A stretch of 64,000 nucleotides of DNA, taken from NCBI RefSeq assembly GCF_963662805.1, contig NZ_OY759870.1, forward strand, positions 124,001-188,000. The letters run 5' to 3'. Made by a program: the position numbers and the translations under genes. Positions 1 through 8,184 of this stretch are shown one piece after another; the first letter of the stretch is position 1, and each line of letters begins with the position of its first letter. Below the pieces are notes generated by a model that saw only the letters and a program-made list of their open reading frames with translations, searched no databases and had not been told where the DNA came from. This DNA comes from an uncultured Cohaesibacter sp. Lineage in GTDB: Bacteria > Pseudomonadota > Alphaproteobacteria > Rhizobiales > Cohaesibacteraceae.

Positions 1-97
1 GCTGCTCCACAGCAGCGACTGGCAGGATGGCTAGTGTGTTATCGGGGAGGCTCGCGTGGTCGGGCGAGGACAGTTCAAGCCAGTAGCGTTTCATCAT
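1..97 (-). CDS. Creatininase family amidohydrolase, N-terminal fragment
   Basis: Only the first 32 residues are inside the window; the rest lies beyond the left edge. The end of the fragment reads LPVAAVEQ, which matches the family N-terminus where a core strand leads into an EQHGxHLP metal-binding motif. The Glu of VEQ would be a metal ligand. The start codon overlaps the stop of the upstream ADP-ribosylglycohydrolase gene by one base (TAATG), and an AGGAGG-like ribosome site lies just upstream. It is therefore the last visible gene of the operon. Known family members open cyclic amides such as creatinine or hydrolyse formamidopyrimidine intermediates. The substrate here is unknown. Confidence 0.72.
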   Translation of the reverse strand, partial: MMKRYWLELSSPDHASLPDNTLAILPVAAVEQ

Positions 98-1149
98 TAG
101 GCCTCCTGAACAAAGCGTTGGTTGAAGGCAGTAAGCCCGGCAGCGACACCCGCAAGATCAAGCTGGTTGACGGCGGAGACTTCCCTGATCAGGGCATCCG
201 GGATGCTTCCGGCCCCTTTCCATGCAGCGGCAATCGACCCGGCGATCATCGCAATCGTGTCGCTGTCGTTGCCACCATTCACCGCGGTAGTGATGGCATC
301 CCAGGCATTGCCGTCTGCCGCCTTGACGAGACCAAAGGCATGGGGGACGGCTTCCGCCATAGCGACCCCGTTGCCGACCACTTCGGTCAGCTCGCTTCGC
401 GCCGCTTCAAGGTCGCCGTGATATTTGTCACCAATCGCGAAGGCGAGTTCCATGCGGCGGAACACGCCAGAGCCGCCGACAATGCGCCCGCTTGTCTTGG
501 CCTGTTCTTCACCGAGGCGTGCACCCTGAAGAGCCGCTTCTTCAAGGCTCATGGTCGACACGCCGCCAAGGCCTGCTGCAATGGCCGCCGCGATTGCGGA
601 GGCGCCTGCATAGGCAATCTGGGTGTTGTGCGTGGGTGAGGACAACAGACAGGCAAGCCGCACCGCCTCTTCGATGTCGCCAGCTGCCGCGCATCCGGCC
701 GTGGGGGCACGCATCGCCCCGCCATTCGACGTGCCGAACATGCACGAATAGGTCTCGGGTGTCGCGACATCCTTGGCCGCGGCTCCGGCGCGCATGGCTT
801 CCACCGCGATGCGGGTCGTGGGACCGGCAAAGCGCTGGAACATTTCCTCGTCGTGCGACCAGTCGATGAACCCGGCAATCGCATCGGCAGAATCTGGCGC
901 TTTGTGAAGGCCGATCAACCGCTTGGCCATCGCCAGCATCTGGGTGGCGTCGTCGGTCAGCCTGCCCGGAGCCAGTCCCTTGGCAAAGGGGGACTTTTCC
1001 GGCGGTTGCTGAAAGCTGGTTACCGGACCACCAAACACTTTAAGAATATCCTGCGGGTGCATGCATTCGGTGGCTGCGCCAAGCGCATCGCCCACACAGG
1101 CCGCGGCGAGCACGCTTTCGATGGTTTTGGGATCAATGGATTGAGTCAT
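97..1149 (-). CDS. ADP-ribosylglycohydrolase (DraG/ARH family)
   Basis: A 350-residue protein of typical family length. The binuclear metal-site motifs are present: GDALG at 20-24, TDD at 65-67, an NGGAMR segment near the middle, and GNDSDT at 293-298. This family cleaves N-glycosidic bonds of ADP-ribosyl groups on proteins, nucleosides or small molecules. The gene overlaps the upstream PfkB kinase by 4 bp and the downstream creatininase gene by 1 bp, so it is translationally coupled in an operon for uptake and catabolism. This context suggests hydrolysis of a ribosylated small molecule rather than nitrogenase regulation, since no nif or dra genes are nearby. The actual substrate is inferred, not shown. 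Confidence 0.88.
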   Translation of the reverse strand: MTQSIDPKTIESVLAAACVGDALGAATECMHPQDILKVFGGPVTSFQQPPEKSPFAKGLAPGRLTDDATQMLAMAKRLIGLHKAPDSADAIAGFIDWSHDEEMFQRFAGPTTRIAVEAMRAGAAAKDVATPETYSCMFGTSNGGAMRAPTAGCAAAGDIEEAVRLACLLSSPTHNTQIAYAGASAIAAAIAAGLGGVSTMSLEEAALQGARLGEEQAKTSGRIVGGSGVFRRMELAFAIGDKYHGDLEAARSELTEVVGNGVAMAEAVPHAFGLVKAADGNAWDAITTAVNGGNDSDTIAMIAGSIAAAWKGAGSIPDALIREVSAVNQLDLAGVAAGLTAFNQRFVQEA

Positions 1150-2090
1150 GAGTCTTGAGCTTTCTGATGAACGTCTTTCATCCGGTATTCAGCCATTTTG
1201 AAGTCGGTGCGTCCGCTTTCAAGGAACGTGCCCGAGCAGGCGGTCGCAAAGATGAGGGCCCGGTCGAAGTCTCGTCCGCGCCGCAGGGCTGTGGCCAGTC
1301 CGGCAAGAAAGACGTCGCCTGCGCCGGTCGTGTTGCGCGGCGTAACCTTGAGGGCGGAAAGGCTGATTTCCTCAGCCCCGTTGCTCGCCACAAGACCGTC
1401 GGCCCCAAGGGTGATGACCACGCGCCGCTCGCCATAACCGGACAGGAAGCGGGCAAATTCCAGCGCTGCATCCTCGAGAGCGGCTTCTTTTCCCGTGTGG
1501 GTGATCCATGCCTCGAGCACCTGCCGGTTGGTGACCACAAGCGAAGCGTAGGGCAGGACCATTTCCATGGCCTTCCAGCCCCAGCGCTCGATCTCCGGCA
1601 GTTCCAGATCGATCATCCGGTCAAGCCCGAGGGCGCCGGCACGACTGAAGGTGCGGGCGATGGCTTCGGGCTGGAAGAAGTTGGTGATGACGCAATCGTC
1701 CGACTGAAACTCGATGCTCTCGCCAATGGCATTCAGCATGGACATCGGCATCGGGTCGATGAGGATGGCCTTTTCGCCCGTGCGGTCGACGATGATGGTC
1801 GCGGACGCCGTGCCCGCCTCCATGTCCACCTCGACGGCTTCGGTGCTCATGTCTCGGTCGGCGAGCCATTTGAGAAGGGTCTTGCCGTCGGTGTCATCGC
1901 CGATGATGGAGACCAGCCTTGCATCCTCGCCGAGTTGGGTGAGGGCATGAGCGCAATTGAGGGGCGGGCCGCCCGCCCGGTCTTCCTTGGACTTGATGAA
2001 GGCCTTCTCGTCGTGGCCGGGCAGATCATCGACCTCGAGGATCCGGTCCAGCACAAGCGGGCCGAGACAATAGATGGCTCCCCGGCTCAT
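1146..2090 (-). CDS. PfkB family carbohydrate kinase (ribokinase-like)
   Basis: A 314-residue sugar or nucleoside kinase. The N-terminal GGPPLNCA motif (40-47) is the PfkB substrate-binding glycine pair. The C-terminal TTGAGDVF motif (254-261) supplies the anion hole and the catalytic base Asp259. It overlaps the ABC ATPase gene upstream and the ADP-ribosylglycohydrolase gene downstream by 4 bp each. In this context it probably phosphorylates ribose or a nucleoside released by its neighbours. The family also includes adenosine, fructose and ketogluconate kinases, so the exact substrate cannot be assigned. Membership in the PfkB family is secure. Confidence 0.9.
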   Translation of the reverse strand: MSRGAIYCLGPLVLDRILEVDDLPGHDEKAFIKSKEDRAGGPPLNCAHALTQLGEDARLVSIIGDDTDGKTLLKWLADRDMSTEAVEVDMEAGTASATIIVDRTGEKAILIDPMPMSMLNAIGESIEFQSDDCVITNFFQPEAIARTFSRAGALGLDRMIDLELPEIERWGWKAMEMVLPYASLVVTNRQVLEAWITHTGKEAALEDAALEFARFLSGYGERRVVITLGADGLVASNGAEEISLSALKVTPRNTTGAGDVFLAGLATALRRGRDFDRALIFATACSGTFLESGRTDFKMAEYRMKDVHQKAQDS

Positions 2091-3190
2091 GACAGATCCA
2101 TCCTGTCGCCGCTTTCGGGATCAAACAGCAGCGTCTGAGATGGCTCGAAACGCAAATGTGCCGGAGCGCCAAAATGGGGCGGCTTCTCGCGGGACTGAAC
2201 CGCGACGCGATGCTCGCCAATCGCCACATGGGCGAGCCACGAGCCGCCGACATATTCGCTCGAATGCACTTCGCCTGCGACCATGGCCTCGGAGGCTTCG
2301 GAAAAGGACAGCTGGTCGGCCCGCAAGGCTATCTCGGCGCTTCGGCCCTCGAGCCGGTCAAGGGTCGACTTGATGGTGGAGGAGGGTGAGAATGGCGCGC
2401 CTGCGAGGGCGTAGCCATCCGGCCCCTGCTGGGAAACGGGCAGAAGGATCGCAGGCGGATTGCCCACGAAGCTGGCAATGAAGGCGGAAGCAGGCTGTTC
2501 AAAGATGACTTCCGGCGTGTCGTGTTGCAGCACATAGCCGTTGGCCATCACGGCCACCCGGTCGGCCATGCTCATCGCTTCTTCCTGATCATGGGTAACC
2601 ATCACGGTGGTGAGACCGATCCGTTCATGCAGCTCGCGGATGTCGACGCGGACATTCTTACGCAACACCGCATCAAGGTTGGAGAGCGGCTCGTCAAGCA
2701 ACAACAGCTTGGGACGGATCGCAAGAGCGCGGGCAAGGGCGACCCGCTGCTGCTGACCACCGGAGAGTTCGTTGGGCATGCGTTTGCCTAGGCCGTCGAG
2801 CTTGACCAGATCCAGCACCTCGGCGACCCGTTCGTCCGCTGCCTTGCCCTGAATGCCGCGCATGTCGAGACCAAAGCGGATGTTGGCATCCACGCTCATA
2901 TGCGGAAACAGCGCGTAGGACTGGAACACGATGCCGATATCACGCTTGTAGGTCGGAATGGTGTCAAGGCCCTCGCCTGCGAGAGCCATCGACCCTTGCG
3001 TTGGCTCTTCCAGTCCGGCGATGATCTTCAAAAGCGTGGTCTTGCCACATCCCGATGGCCCGAGCAGGGCGAGGAACTCACCCTCGGATACATCAAGCGA
3101 CACACTCTTGAGCGCCGGTTCCGGACTGCCATAGTCCTTCATGACATTCTCGATCAGCAGATGATTGCGGCGCATGGGTTGATCAGCCAT
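2087..3190 (-). CDS. ABC transporter ATP-binding protein, PotA-like (spermidine/putrescine or Fe3+ type)
   Basis: A 367-residue ATPase. It has Walker A GPSGCGKT at 44-51, the LSGGQ signature at 142-146, Walker B with LLLLDEP at 162-168, the H-loop His at 200, and a C-terminal TOBE-like region typical of PotA/FbpC/CysA proteins. The longer open frame starts upstream, but ATG at 3190 is preferred. From there the protein begins close to the ABC core and overlaps the phosphorylase gene by only 8 bp. It energises the importer encoded by the two permease genes and the binding protein upstream in the same operon. The operon is unusual because a nucleoside phosphorylase gene separates this ATPase from its permeases. 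Confidence 0.92.
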   Translation of the reverse strand: MADQPMRRNHLLIENVMKDYGSPEPALKSVSLDVSEGEFLALLGPSGCGKTTLLKIIAGLEEPTQGSMALAGEGLDTIPTYKRDIGIVFQSYALFPHMSVDANIRFGLDMRGIQGKAADERVAEVLDLVKLDGLGKRMPNELSGGQQQRVALARALAIRPKLLLLDEPLSNLDAVLRKNVRVDIRELHERIGLTTVMVTHDQEEAMSMADRVAVMANGYVLQHDTPEVIFEQPASAFIASFVGNPPAILLPVSQQGPDGYALAGAPFSPSSTIKSTLDRLEGRSAEIALRADQLSFSEASEAMVAGEVHSSEYVGGSWLAHVAIGEHRVAVQSREKPPHFGAPAHLRFEPSQTLLFDPESGDRMDLS

Positions 3191-4010
3191 GGGTGTCCTC
3201 CTTGTAGAGGCGGGCAAGAGCGGCAAGGCCGATCTTGATGGCGGCAGTCTGACCGGAGCCGGACTTGTGCATCTCGCCGGTGACCACATTGTCCCCGACG
3301 GAGCAGACCGCTCCGCCCCGGCGTCCGTAAAGGCTGCAAAGGGTCAGGATGGCTGCGCTCTCACGGTCGGTGTTGAGGATGCCTGCACGACGCCAATAGT
3401 CGATGATGCCCTTGTGCTCGTCCTGCAGATAGCCCCCCGGGCCGGGCTTGCCCCAGCCGCAATATTCGCTGTCGCCCGAGCGCGTGATGCCGATGTGATA
3501 GGGATGGCCGACCTCGTCTGCGGCAGCCTTCATCGCGGCAACCACCTGCCAGTCGGCAACGGCCGGATATTCCGCCTTCACATGGGCCTTGGTCATGCCT
3601 TCGTCGCGCACAGCACCGGATGTGATGACCACATCGCCGACACCGACCTTCTCGCTCCAGGCGCCGCAGCCGCCGATACGAATAACGGTGGTGCAGTCGG
3701 TGTGATTGAAGAGATCCATCAGCGCAAGCTCGGCCTCGGGCGAACCCGAGCCGCCCGAAACGATCGAGATGGGCGCGCCCTGATAGGTGCCGGTGAGGGT
3801 GGTAAAGAGGCCGGTCTGGGCGCTGAGTTCGGCGCCATCAAGCGCGCCCGCAAGCGCGTCTTCTCCGGCTCCCTCGCCGACGACCAGCGGGTCTTTCACC
3901 GCCAGCACAACATAGGGAGCGATCCGGTCGCGTTTGAAGCCGGTCAAGAGCGGTACCCCATCGCGGATGAACTGCGGCATGCTTTTCAGGTAAGGAAAAT
4001 CTTCGCTCAT
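3183..4010 (-). CDS. Nucleoside phosphorylase (uridine/purine phosphorylase family)
   Basis: A 275-residue PNP/UDP phosphorylase-family enzyme. The phosphate-binding core is visible as SGGSGSPEAE and IRIGGCGAW. A GDVVITSGAVRDEG segment follows, and the C-terminal NTDRESAAI corresponds to the NxExES nucleoside-binding motif of uridine phosphorylases. These enzymes convert nucleoside plus phosphate to free base plus ribose-1-phosphate. ATG at 4010 fits the family N-terminus better than the upstream in-frame start at 4097, which would run into the preceding permease gene. It lies between permease and ATPase genes of an importer, so the imported solute is probably a nucleoside or nucleoside-like compound. 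Confidence 0.88.
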   Translation of the reverse strand: MSEDFPYLKSMPQFIRDGVPLLTGFKRDRIAPYVVLAVKDPLVVGEGAGEDALAGALDGAELSAQTGLFTTLTGTYQGAPISIVSGGSGSPEAELALMDLFNHTDCTTVIRIGGCGAWSEKVGVGDVVITSGAVRDEGMTKAHVKAEYPAVADWQVVAAMKAAADEVGHPYHIGITRSGDSEYCGWGKPGPGGYLQDEHKGIIDYWRRAGILNTDRESAAILTLCSLYGRRGGAVCSVGDNVVTGEMHKSGSGQTAAIKIGLAALARLYKEDTHG

Positions 4011-4047
4011 CGGTAAACGGCTTTCTTCTTGGCTTGAGGCGAGGGGA

Positions 4048-4842
4048 TCAGAGGCGACGGGACCATTTGAACAGGAACTCCCCGACGAGGGCGGCAATCA
4101 GGATGAAGGCGATGATGCCCGCCCCGATGGCGAGGGTGATGGGATCGATGCCCTGACTGCGCAATTCCGCATAGACGCGCACCGGAAAGGTCATCCAGCG
4201 GGCACCGGCAATCAGCGCCGAGACAATGACATCGTTGAAGGAAATCAGTAGCGAGAAGGCTGCCGACGAGATCAGCCCAGGCATGGCAAGGGGCAGCGTG
4301 ACCCGCTGGATCACTTTCAGCGGTGACGCGCCGAGGCTGGCGGCGGCCTGCTCCAGCAGGGGATCGAGATCGGCAAAGGTCGCGATCATGATGCGGATGG
4401 TGAAGGGCATCGTGATCACCGCATGGGCCAGTACCAGAGCGGGCAGTGTTCCGGACATTCCGAGTTTCGAGTAGATCTGCAACAGCGCAATGGCCCAGAC
4501 GATCAGCGGCAGCACCAGCGGCGCCATTAGCACCGCTTCGATCACCTTGGCTCCCTTGGGCTTGTATCGGGCAAGGGAGAAGGCGGCGAGAGCCCCGAGA
4601 CCCACCGACAGGAAGCCGGAGAGGATCGCAACGATGAGGCTGACCGAAAGCGCGCTTTTGTATTCGCGGCTTTCGAGAGCCGCCTCATACCAGCGCAGGG
4701 AATAGTCTCGCGGCGGAAAGCGGAAGAAGCTCGCATTGTCAAAGGAGGCAAAGACCAGAACGCCAATCGGAGCGAGCAGAAAGACAAAGGTCAGAATGGT
4801 CCAGACGAAACGGGACGAAGCACCGACACCATAGGTTTTCAT
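4048..4842 (-). CDS. ABC transporter permease, PotC-like
   Basis: A 264-residue inner-membrane permease with about six hydrophobic segments, starting with WTILTFVFLLAPIGVLVFASF. A cytoplasmic EAA-type loop (EQAAASLGASPLKVIQRVTLP) contacts the ATPase. It is most like PotC/YdcV of the spermidine/putrescine group. It overlaps the other permease gene upstream by 4 bp and is followed, 37 bp later, by the nucleoside phosphorylase. The two permeases should form the heterodimeric channel. Substrate specificity resides in the binding protein and cannot be read from this sequence. Confidence 0.92.
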   Translation of the reverse strand: MKTYGVGASSRFVWTILTFVFLLAPIGVLVFASFDNASFFRFPPRDYSLRWYEAALESREYKSALSVSLIVAILSGFLSVGLGALAAFSLARYKPKGAKVIEAVLMAPLVLPLIVWAIALLQIYSKLGMSGTLPALVLAHAVITMPFTIRIMIATFADLDPLLEQAAASLGASPLKVIQRVTLPLAMPGLISSAAFSLLISFNDVIVSALIAGARWMTFPVRVYAELRSQGIDPITLAIGAGIIAFILIAALVGEFLFKWSRRL

Positions 4843-5687
4843 GGAGCCCTCCTGACCAGAATGCGCGTAAGATAGGAACTGATGACAAGGCCGAGAGACA
4901 GGATCAGCAGCATCACAACCGCGATGGCCGAGGCAAAGGGCCAGTCGAGCACCAGAGAGGCCTGCTGGTAGGCCATCGTGCCGAAGGTGGCGATCTTGCC
5001 TTGACCAAGAATCTGCGGGGTGACGAAGGAGGTCAGTGAGGCGGCAAAGACCAGAACCGATCCGGCCACGATGCCCGGTGCGATCAAGGGCAGGATGATC
5101 CGGCGCCAGATCGTCAGCGACGGCGCCCCGAGCGTTCTGGCGGCTGCTTCAACGTCGCGGGGCAGGTGCGACAGGGCATTGACGAGCGGTAGCAGCATCA
5201 GAGGCAAAAATGCCTGCACCAGCCCGATGGTGACCCCGGTCGTGGTGCCAAGGAATTTCACGCTCGACGAAATGAGGCCCATCTGTTTCAACAGGCTGTT
5301 GACCACACCCAAGGGGCCGAGCAGATGCAACATGCCAAGGGTCGGCAGCAGGGCTCCGGAGACGAGCGGAACCAGAATGAGCGCAAGCAGGATCCCCTTG
5401 GCGCGACCGGCGCTGAGCGCAATCTGTCGCGCCACCGGCAGTGCGATGACAAGACACAGAAAGGTCGCCAGCGCAGACAACAGAAGCGTGCGCAGGAAGA
5501 TTTCGGCAAAATAGCTGTCCGCGAGCAGACGACCATAATTGGCGAGGGAAAAGCCTGCTGCCATCAGAAGCGAACCATCGCCCTGTTCCCGGAAACTGGT
5601 GACCAACAACCACAGGAAGGGCAGAAGGAACACCACGCCCGAAAGAAGCAGCGCGGGGAGGAGCAACATAAATGCACGCTTTTGCAT
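4839..5687 (-). CDS. ABC transporter permease, PotB-like
   Basis: A 282-residue permease with about six transmembrane segments and an EAA-type loop (EAAARTLGAPSLTIWRRIILP). The start at 5687 (MQKRAFMLLLPALLL) places a hydrophobic segment directly after a short basic N-terminus, as is normal for PotB proteins. The longer frame from 5795 would place the 5783-5820 hairpin inside the coding region and adds no recognisable domain. It follows the binding-protein gene after a 167-bp spacer containing a strong hairpin, and overlaps the PotC-like gene by 4 bp. Confidence 0.9.
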   Translation of the reverse strand: MQKRAFMLLLPALLLSGVVFLLPFLWLLVTSFREQGDGSLLMAAGFSLANYGRLLADSYFAEIFLRTLLLSALATFLCLVIALPVARQIALSAGRAKGILLALILVPLVSGALLPTLGMLHLLGPLGVVNSLLKQMGLISSSVKFLGTTTGVTIGLVQAFLPLMLLPLVNALSHLPRDVEAAARTLGAPSLTIWRRIILPLIAPGIVAGSVLVFAASLTSFVTPQILGQGKIATFGTMAYQQASLVLDWPFASAIAVVMLLILSLGLVISSYLTRILVRRAP

Positions 5688-5782
5688 TCTTTTGCCTTCG
5701 CTAGGGTTGGGCCTTTTGGATTGCCGGGCCTTAAGACGGAAATGAGGGAACCAGCCCCAGCAGAGGAGCAAGGGGGCTGGTT

Positions 5783-5820
5783 TCACCCGCGTCAAATCAG
5801 ATGGAGCGTGACGCGGGTGA
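5783..5820 (-). terminator. Intercistronic stem-loop between binding-protein and permease genes
   Basis: Perfect 12-bp inverted repeat TCACCCGCGTCA / TGACGCGGGTGA around a 14-nt loop. It sits between the solute-binding-protein gene and the first permease gene and lacks a long U-run on the minus strand. The position and structure fit a partial terminator or an RNA-stabilising hairpin that keeps binding-protein mRNA more abundant than permease mRNA. This role is inferred from similar importer operons. Confidence 0.7.
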
Positions 5821-5854
5821 TTTTGTGAGCCGAACCAGTGAACCTGACTTGAGG

Positions 5855-6886
5855 TTACTGACCAAGAAGCTCCTTGTTCCAGCGCTGGGTCCAGTCGCTG
5901 CGCTGCTTGATGACAAAGGGCCAGTCAAGCTGCACAAGGCTTTCGACTTCTTCTGGCGTATCGATTACATCGGCAGAGGCTTCTTCAGACAGCTTCACAT
6001 TTTTGTTGGTGGGCCCGAAGAAAATCTGCTCGGCATAGTCGGTCTGGTTTTTCACGCCAACGGCTTTTTCAATGAACATCTGAGCCAGTTCCGGTTCTGG
6101 CGATCCCTTCACCGCGCACACCATGTCGCGGACCAAAACGGAGCCGGGATCAGTGGGGAAGGAGAAGCCGATCTCGGGATGCTGTTTCAGCGCAGCCAGA
6201 ACATAGCCGGAGATCATCGGAGCCATGGCGACTTCGCCTGCTTCCATCAGGGCGAACACTTCGTCCAGATTGGTGTAGGTCATGGCGATGGGCTTGAGTT
6301 CGGCAAGCTTGGCAAAGGCCTTATCCGCATCATGCTCGTCGGCACCGGCGAGGCGGGCGGCAACGCCGATCAGGCCATCCCCTTCAGAACCGGGATATTG
6401 CGAGACGGCGATCTTGCCGTTGAATTTCGGGTCCCACATGTCGGCCCACTCGGGAGGCGTGTCGAGCATCGACTTGTTGTAGGCAATGCCAAGACCGACA
6501 AGAGACATGGCGTAGCAGCCGTTGTTCATGCCGTCCCAGATGCTTTTGTAGACGTCGCTTTCCGGGTCCGGAGAGACGACGATGCCATCCTGTTCGGCCT
6601 GCGGGGCTTCATAGATATTGAGAAAGGCGACATCCATGGTGGGATTGTCTTTTTCTGCATAAATGCGTGCCATGCGATCGCCGGAACCGCCGAGAACGAA
6701 CTCGACCTTAGCACCGGTTTCCTCTTCGAGCGGACCGGCAACGTTTTCGCGAAGAAGACGTTCAATATCGCCGCCCCATACACCAACAACCAGCGTGTGA
6801 CCAGCATAGTCATCCGCAGCAATGGCACTGGCTGCAGGAAGTACAATTGCACCGGCCAAGAGAATTTTTGTCAATTTTCTAAGCAT
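5855..6886 (-). CDS. ABC transporter substrate-binding protein, PotD/spermidine-putrescine type
   Basis: A 343-residue periplasmic binding protein. A classical signal peptide ends near AIA at 21-23, and the mature protein follows from DDYAG. The fold segments LVVGVWGGDIE, EEVESLVQLDWPFV and similar are those of family 1 extracellular solute-binding proteins (PotD/YdcS/AfuA group). The start at 6886 is chosen over the upstream in-frame ATG because it directly precedes the signal peptide and has an AAGGGG ribosome site. It is the first gene of the operon. The linked nucleoside enzymes suggest a nucleoside-like ligand, although the family usually binds polyamines, ferric iron or thiamine. Confidence 0.9.
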   Translation of the reverse strand: MLRKLTKILLAGAIVLPAASAIAADDYAGHTLVVGVWGGDIERLLRENVAGPLEEETGAKVEFVLGGSGDRMARIYAEKDNPTMDVAFLNIYEAPQAEQDGIVVSPDPESDVYKSIWDGMNNGCYAMSLVGLGIAYNKSMLDTPPEWADMWDPKFNGKIAVSQYPGSEGDGLIGVAARLAGADEHDADKAFAKLAELKPIAMTYTNLDEVFALMEAGEVAMAPMISGYVLAALKQHPEIGFSFPTDPGSVLVRDMVCAVKGSPEPELAQMFIEKAVGVKNQTDYAEQIFFGPTNKNVKLSEEASADVIDTPEEVESLVQLDWPFVIKQRSDWTQRWNKELLGQ

Positions 6887-7042
6887 AACAGTTTGATTCC
6901 CCTTGTTAAAAATAATAACTCCGGACTGCTGCGCGCACTTGTGCGTCAAGCCTGCCGCAGAAAGAAAGCAATGCACAAACCGCATCGTTTCTCGTGAGGG
7001 AATTAAACTACAGGAATGTACGTGGAAGGAAGTCGGGTCAGG

Positions 7043-7059
7043 CTAATAGACTCTATTAG
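7043..7059. promoter_or_regulatory. 17-bp palindrome, candidate operator upstream of the importer operon
   Basis: CTAATAGA C TCTATTAG is a perfect inverted repeat with a 1-nt centre, too tight to form an RNA hairpin. It overlaps the stop codon of the LysR gene and lies about 157 bp upstream of the binding-protein start codon. It is a plausible protein-binding site for the importer operon promoter. The cognate regulator is unproven; the adjacent LysR is the obvious candidate. Confidence 0.4.
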
Positions 7060-8039
7060 GTTTGCTGAATGGCCTTGTCTCCCATTTTGTTGGATATAAT
7101 CGGGATGTCTTCATTTATTTCTTTTGCGACCCGGCGCAGTAGCTTTCGAAACCATTGATTCCCGGGTGAGAGATGTGATCGTTCATGCCACAACGTATAG
7201 AAACGCATTCGAGCCAGCTCCGGCGGTGCCTTGACAATCGTCAGGTTGCCAGATTGGGCCATCTGCTCGGCAAACGGCCAACTGCTGGTGAAAACCAGAT
7301 CAGTGCGTTCGAGCATGTGCGGGACGAGCGTGAACTCGGCAACGGACATCGCAATCTTCCGTTTGGCATCAAGCTGCGCAAGCTGTCCGTCGATTGGGCT
7401 GATCGCTGGACTGGTGTGCGGGGTCGGCGAGAGATGGTCGAGAGCCAGATAATCGTCAAAGTCGATGCTGGAGCGGTGCGCCATGGGATGATCATTGCGC
7501 ATCACGAGCACGATCTCGGTCTCCAGCAGGGGTGCAAAGCGCAGATACTCCCGCGGCATCGGCCAGTTGCCGATCACCAGATCAAGCTTGCCCTGTTCGA
7601 GCTCGGAAAAGATCTGGGTCTCGTCGGGAATGGTGCAGAAATCAAGCGGCATGTTGGGCGCTTCCTGCCGAACCAGCTCACCAATACGCGGCATGAAGAA
7701 GGTGCCAAGGCAGTTGGCGGCATAGACCCGGAACCGGCGATCAAAGCGGGAGGGGTCGAATTCCTCTTCGGGCGCGGCCAGCGCGTCGATCTCGCGCAGA
7801 ATATTGGCAACCTGTTCCTTGATCTTGAGGCTCTTCTCGGTGGGGATCAGGCGCACGCCGCTGCGAACCAGAAGAGGATCGCCCAGAATCTCGCGCAGCC
7901 GCTTCAGCGCAAGCGAGACAGAGGGCTGGCTTTGGCCGAGAATTGTTGCGGTTTTCGAAACGCTGCATTCATCGAGCAGGACATTCAGGATGCGCATCAA
8001 GCGCAGATCAAGCCCGTGCTCGCCAGTCAGGTTCGCCAT
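7056..8039 (-). CDS. LysR family transcriptional regulator
   Basis: A 327-residue regulator. The N-terminal winged helix-turn-helix lies around residues 12-70 (SVSKTATILGQSQPSVSLAL), with a LysR substrate-binding domain after it. The ATG at 8039 has an AAAGGA ribosome site and puts the helix-turn-helix at the normal distance from the N-terminus; the frame also extends upstream to 8117. It is divergent from the amidohydrolase/ligase pair and lies upstream, on the same strand, of the importer operon. It could therefore control both. The inducer is unknown. Confidence 0.9.
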   Translation of the reverse strand: MANLTGEHGLDLRLMRILNVLLDECSVSKTATILGQSQPSVSLALKRLREILGDPLLVRSGVRLIPTEKSLKIKEQVANILREIDALAAPEEEFDPSRFDRRFRVYAANCLGTFFMPRIGELVRQEAPNMPLDFCTIPDETQIFSELEQGKLDLVIGNWPMPREYLRFAPLLETEIVLVMRNDHPMAHRSSIDFDDYLALDHLSPTPHTSPAISPIDGQLAQLDAKRKIAMSVAEFTLVPHMLERTDLVFTSSWPFAEQMAQSGNLTIVKAPPELARMRFYTLWHERSHLSPGNQWFRKLLRRVAKEINEDIPIISNKMGDKAIQQT

Positions 8040-8184
8040 GAAAGACCGGTCCTTTCTATCGAAAAACGTCGTTGCTTCGCACGCCCCCACCGCAAAGGGG
8101 TTCGAATGCAAGACCATCCATACGGCATCATGAGAAGCAAATTCCGTGCCGCAACGCTCAAATTTCCATCAACTGGAGTAAAAA

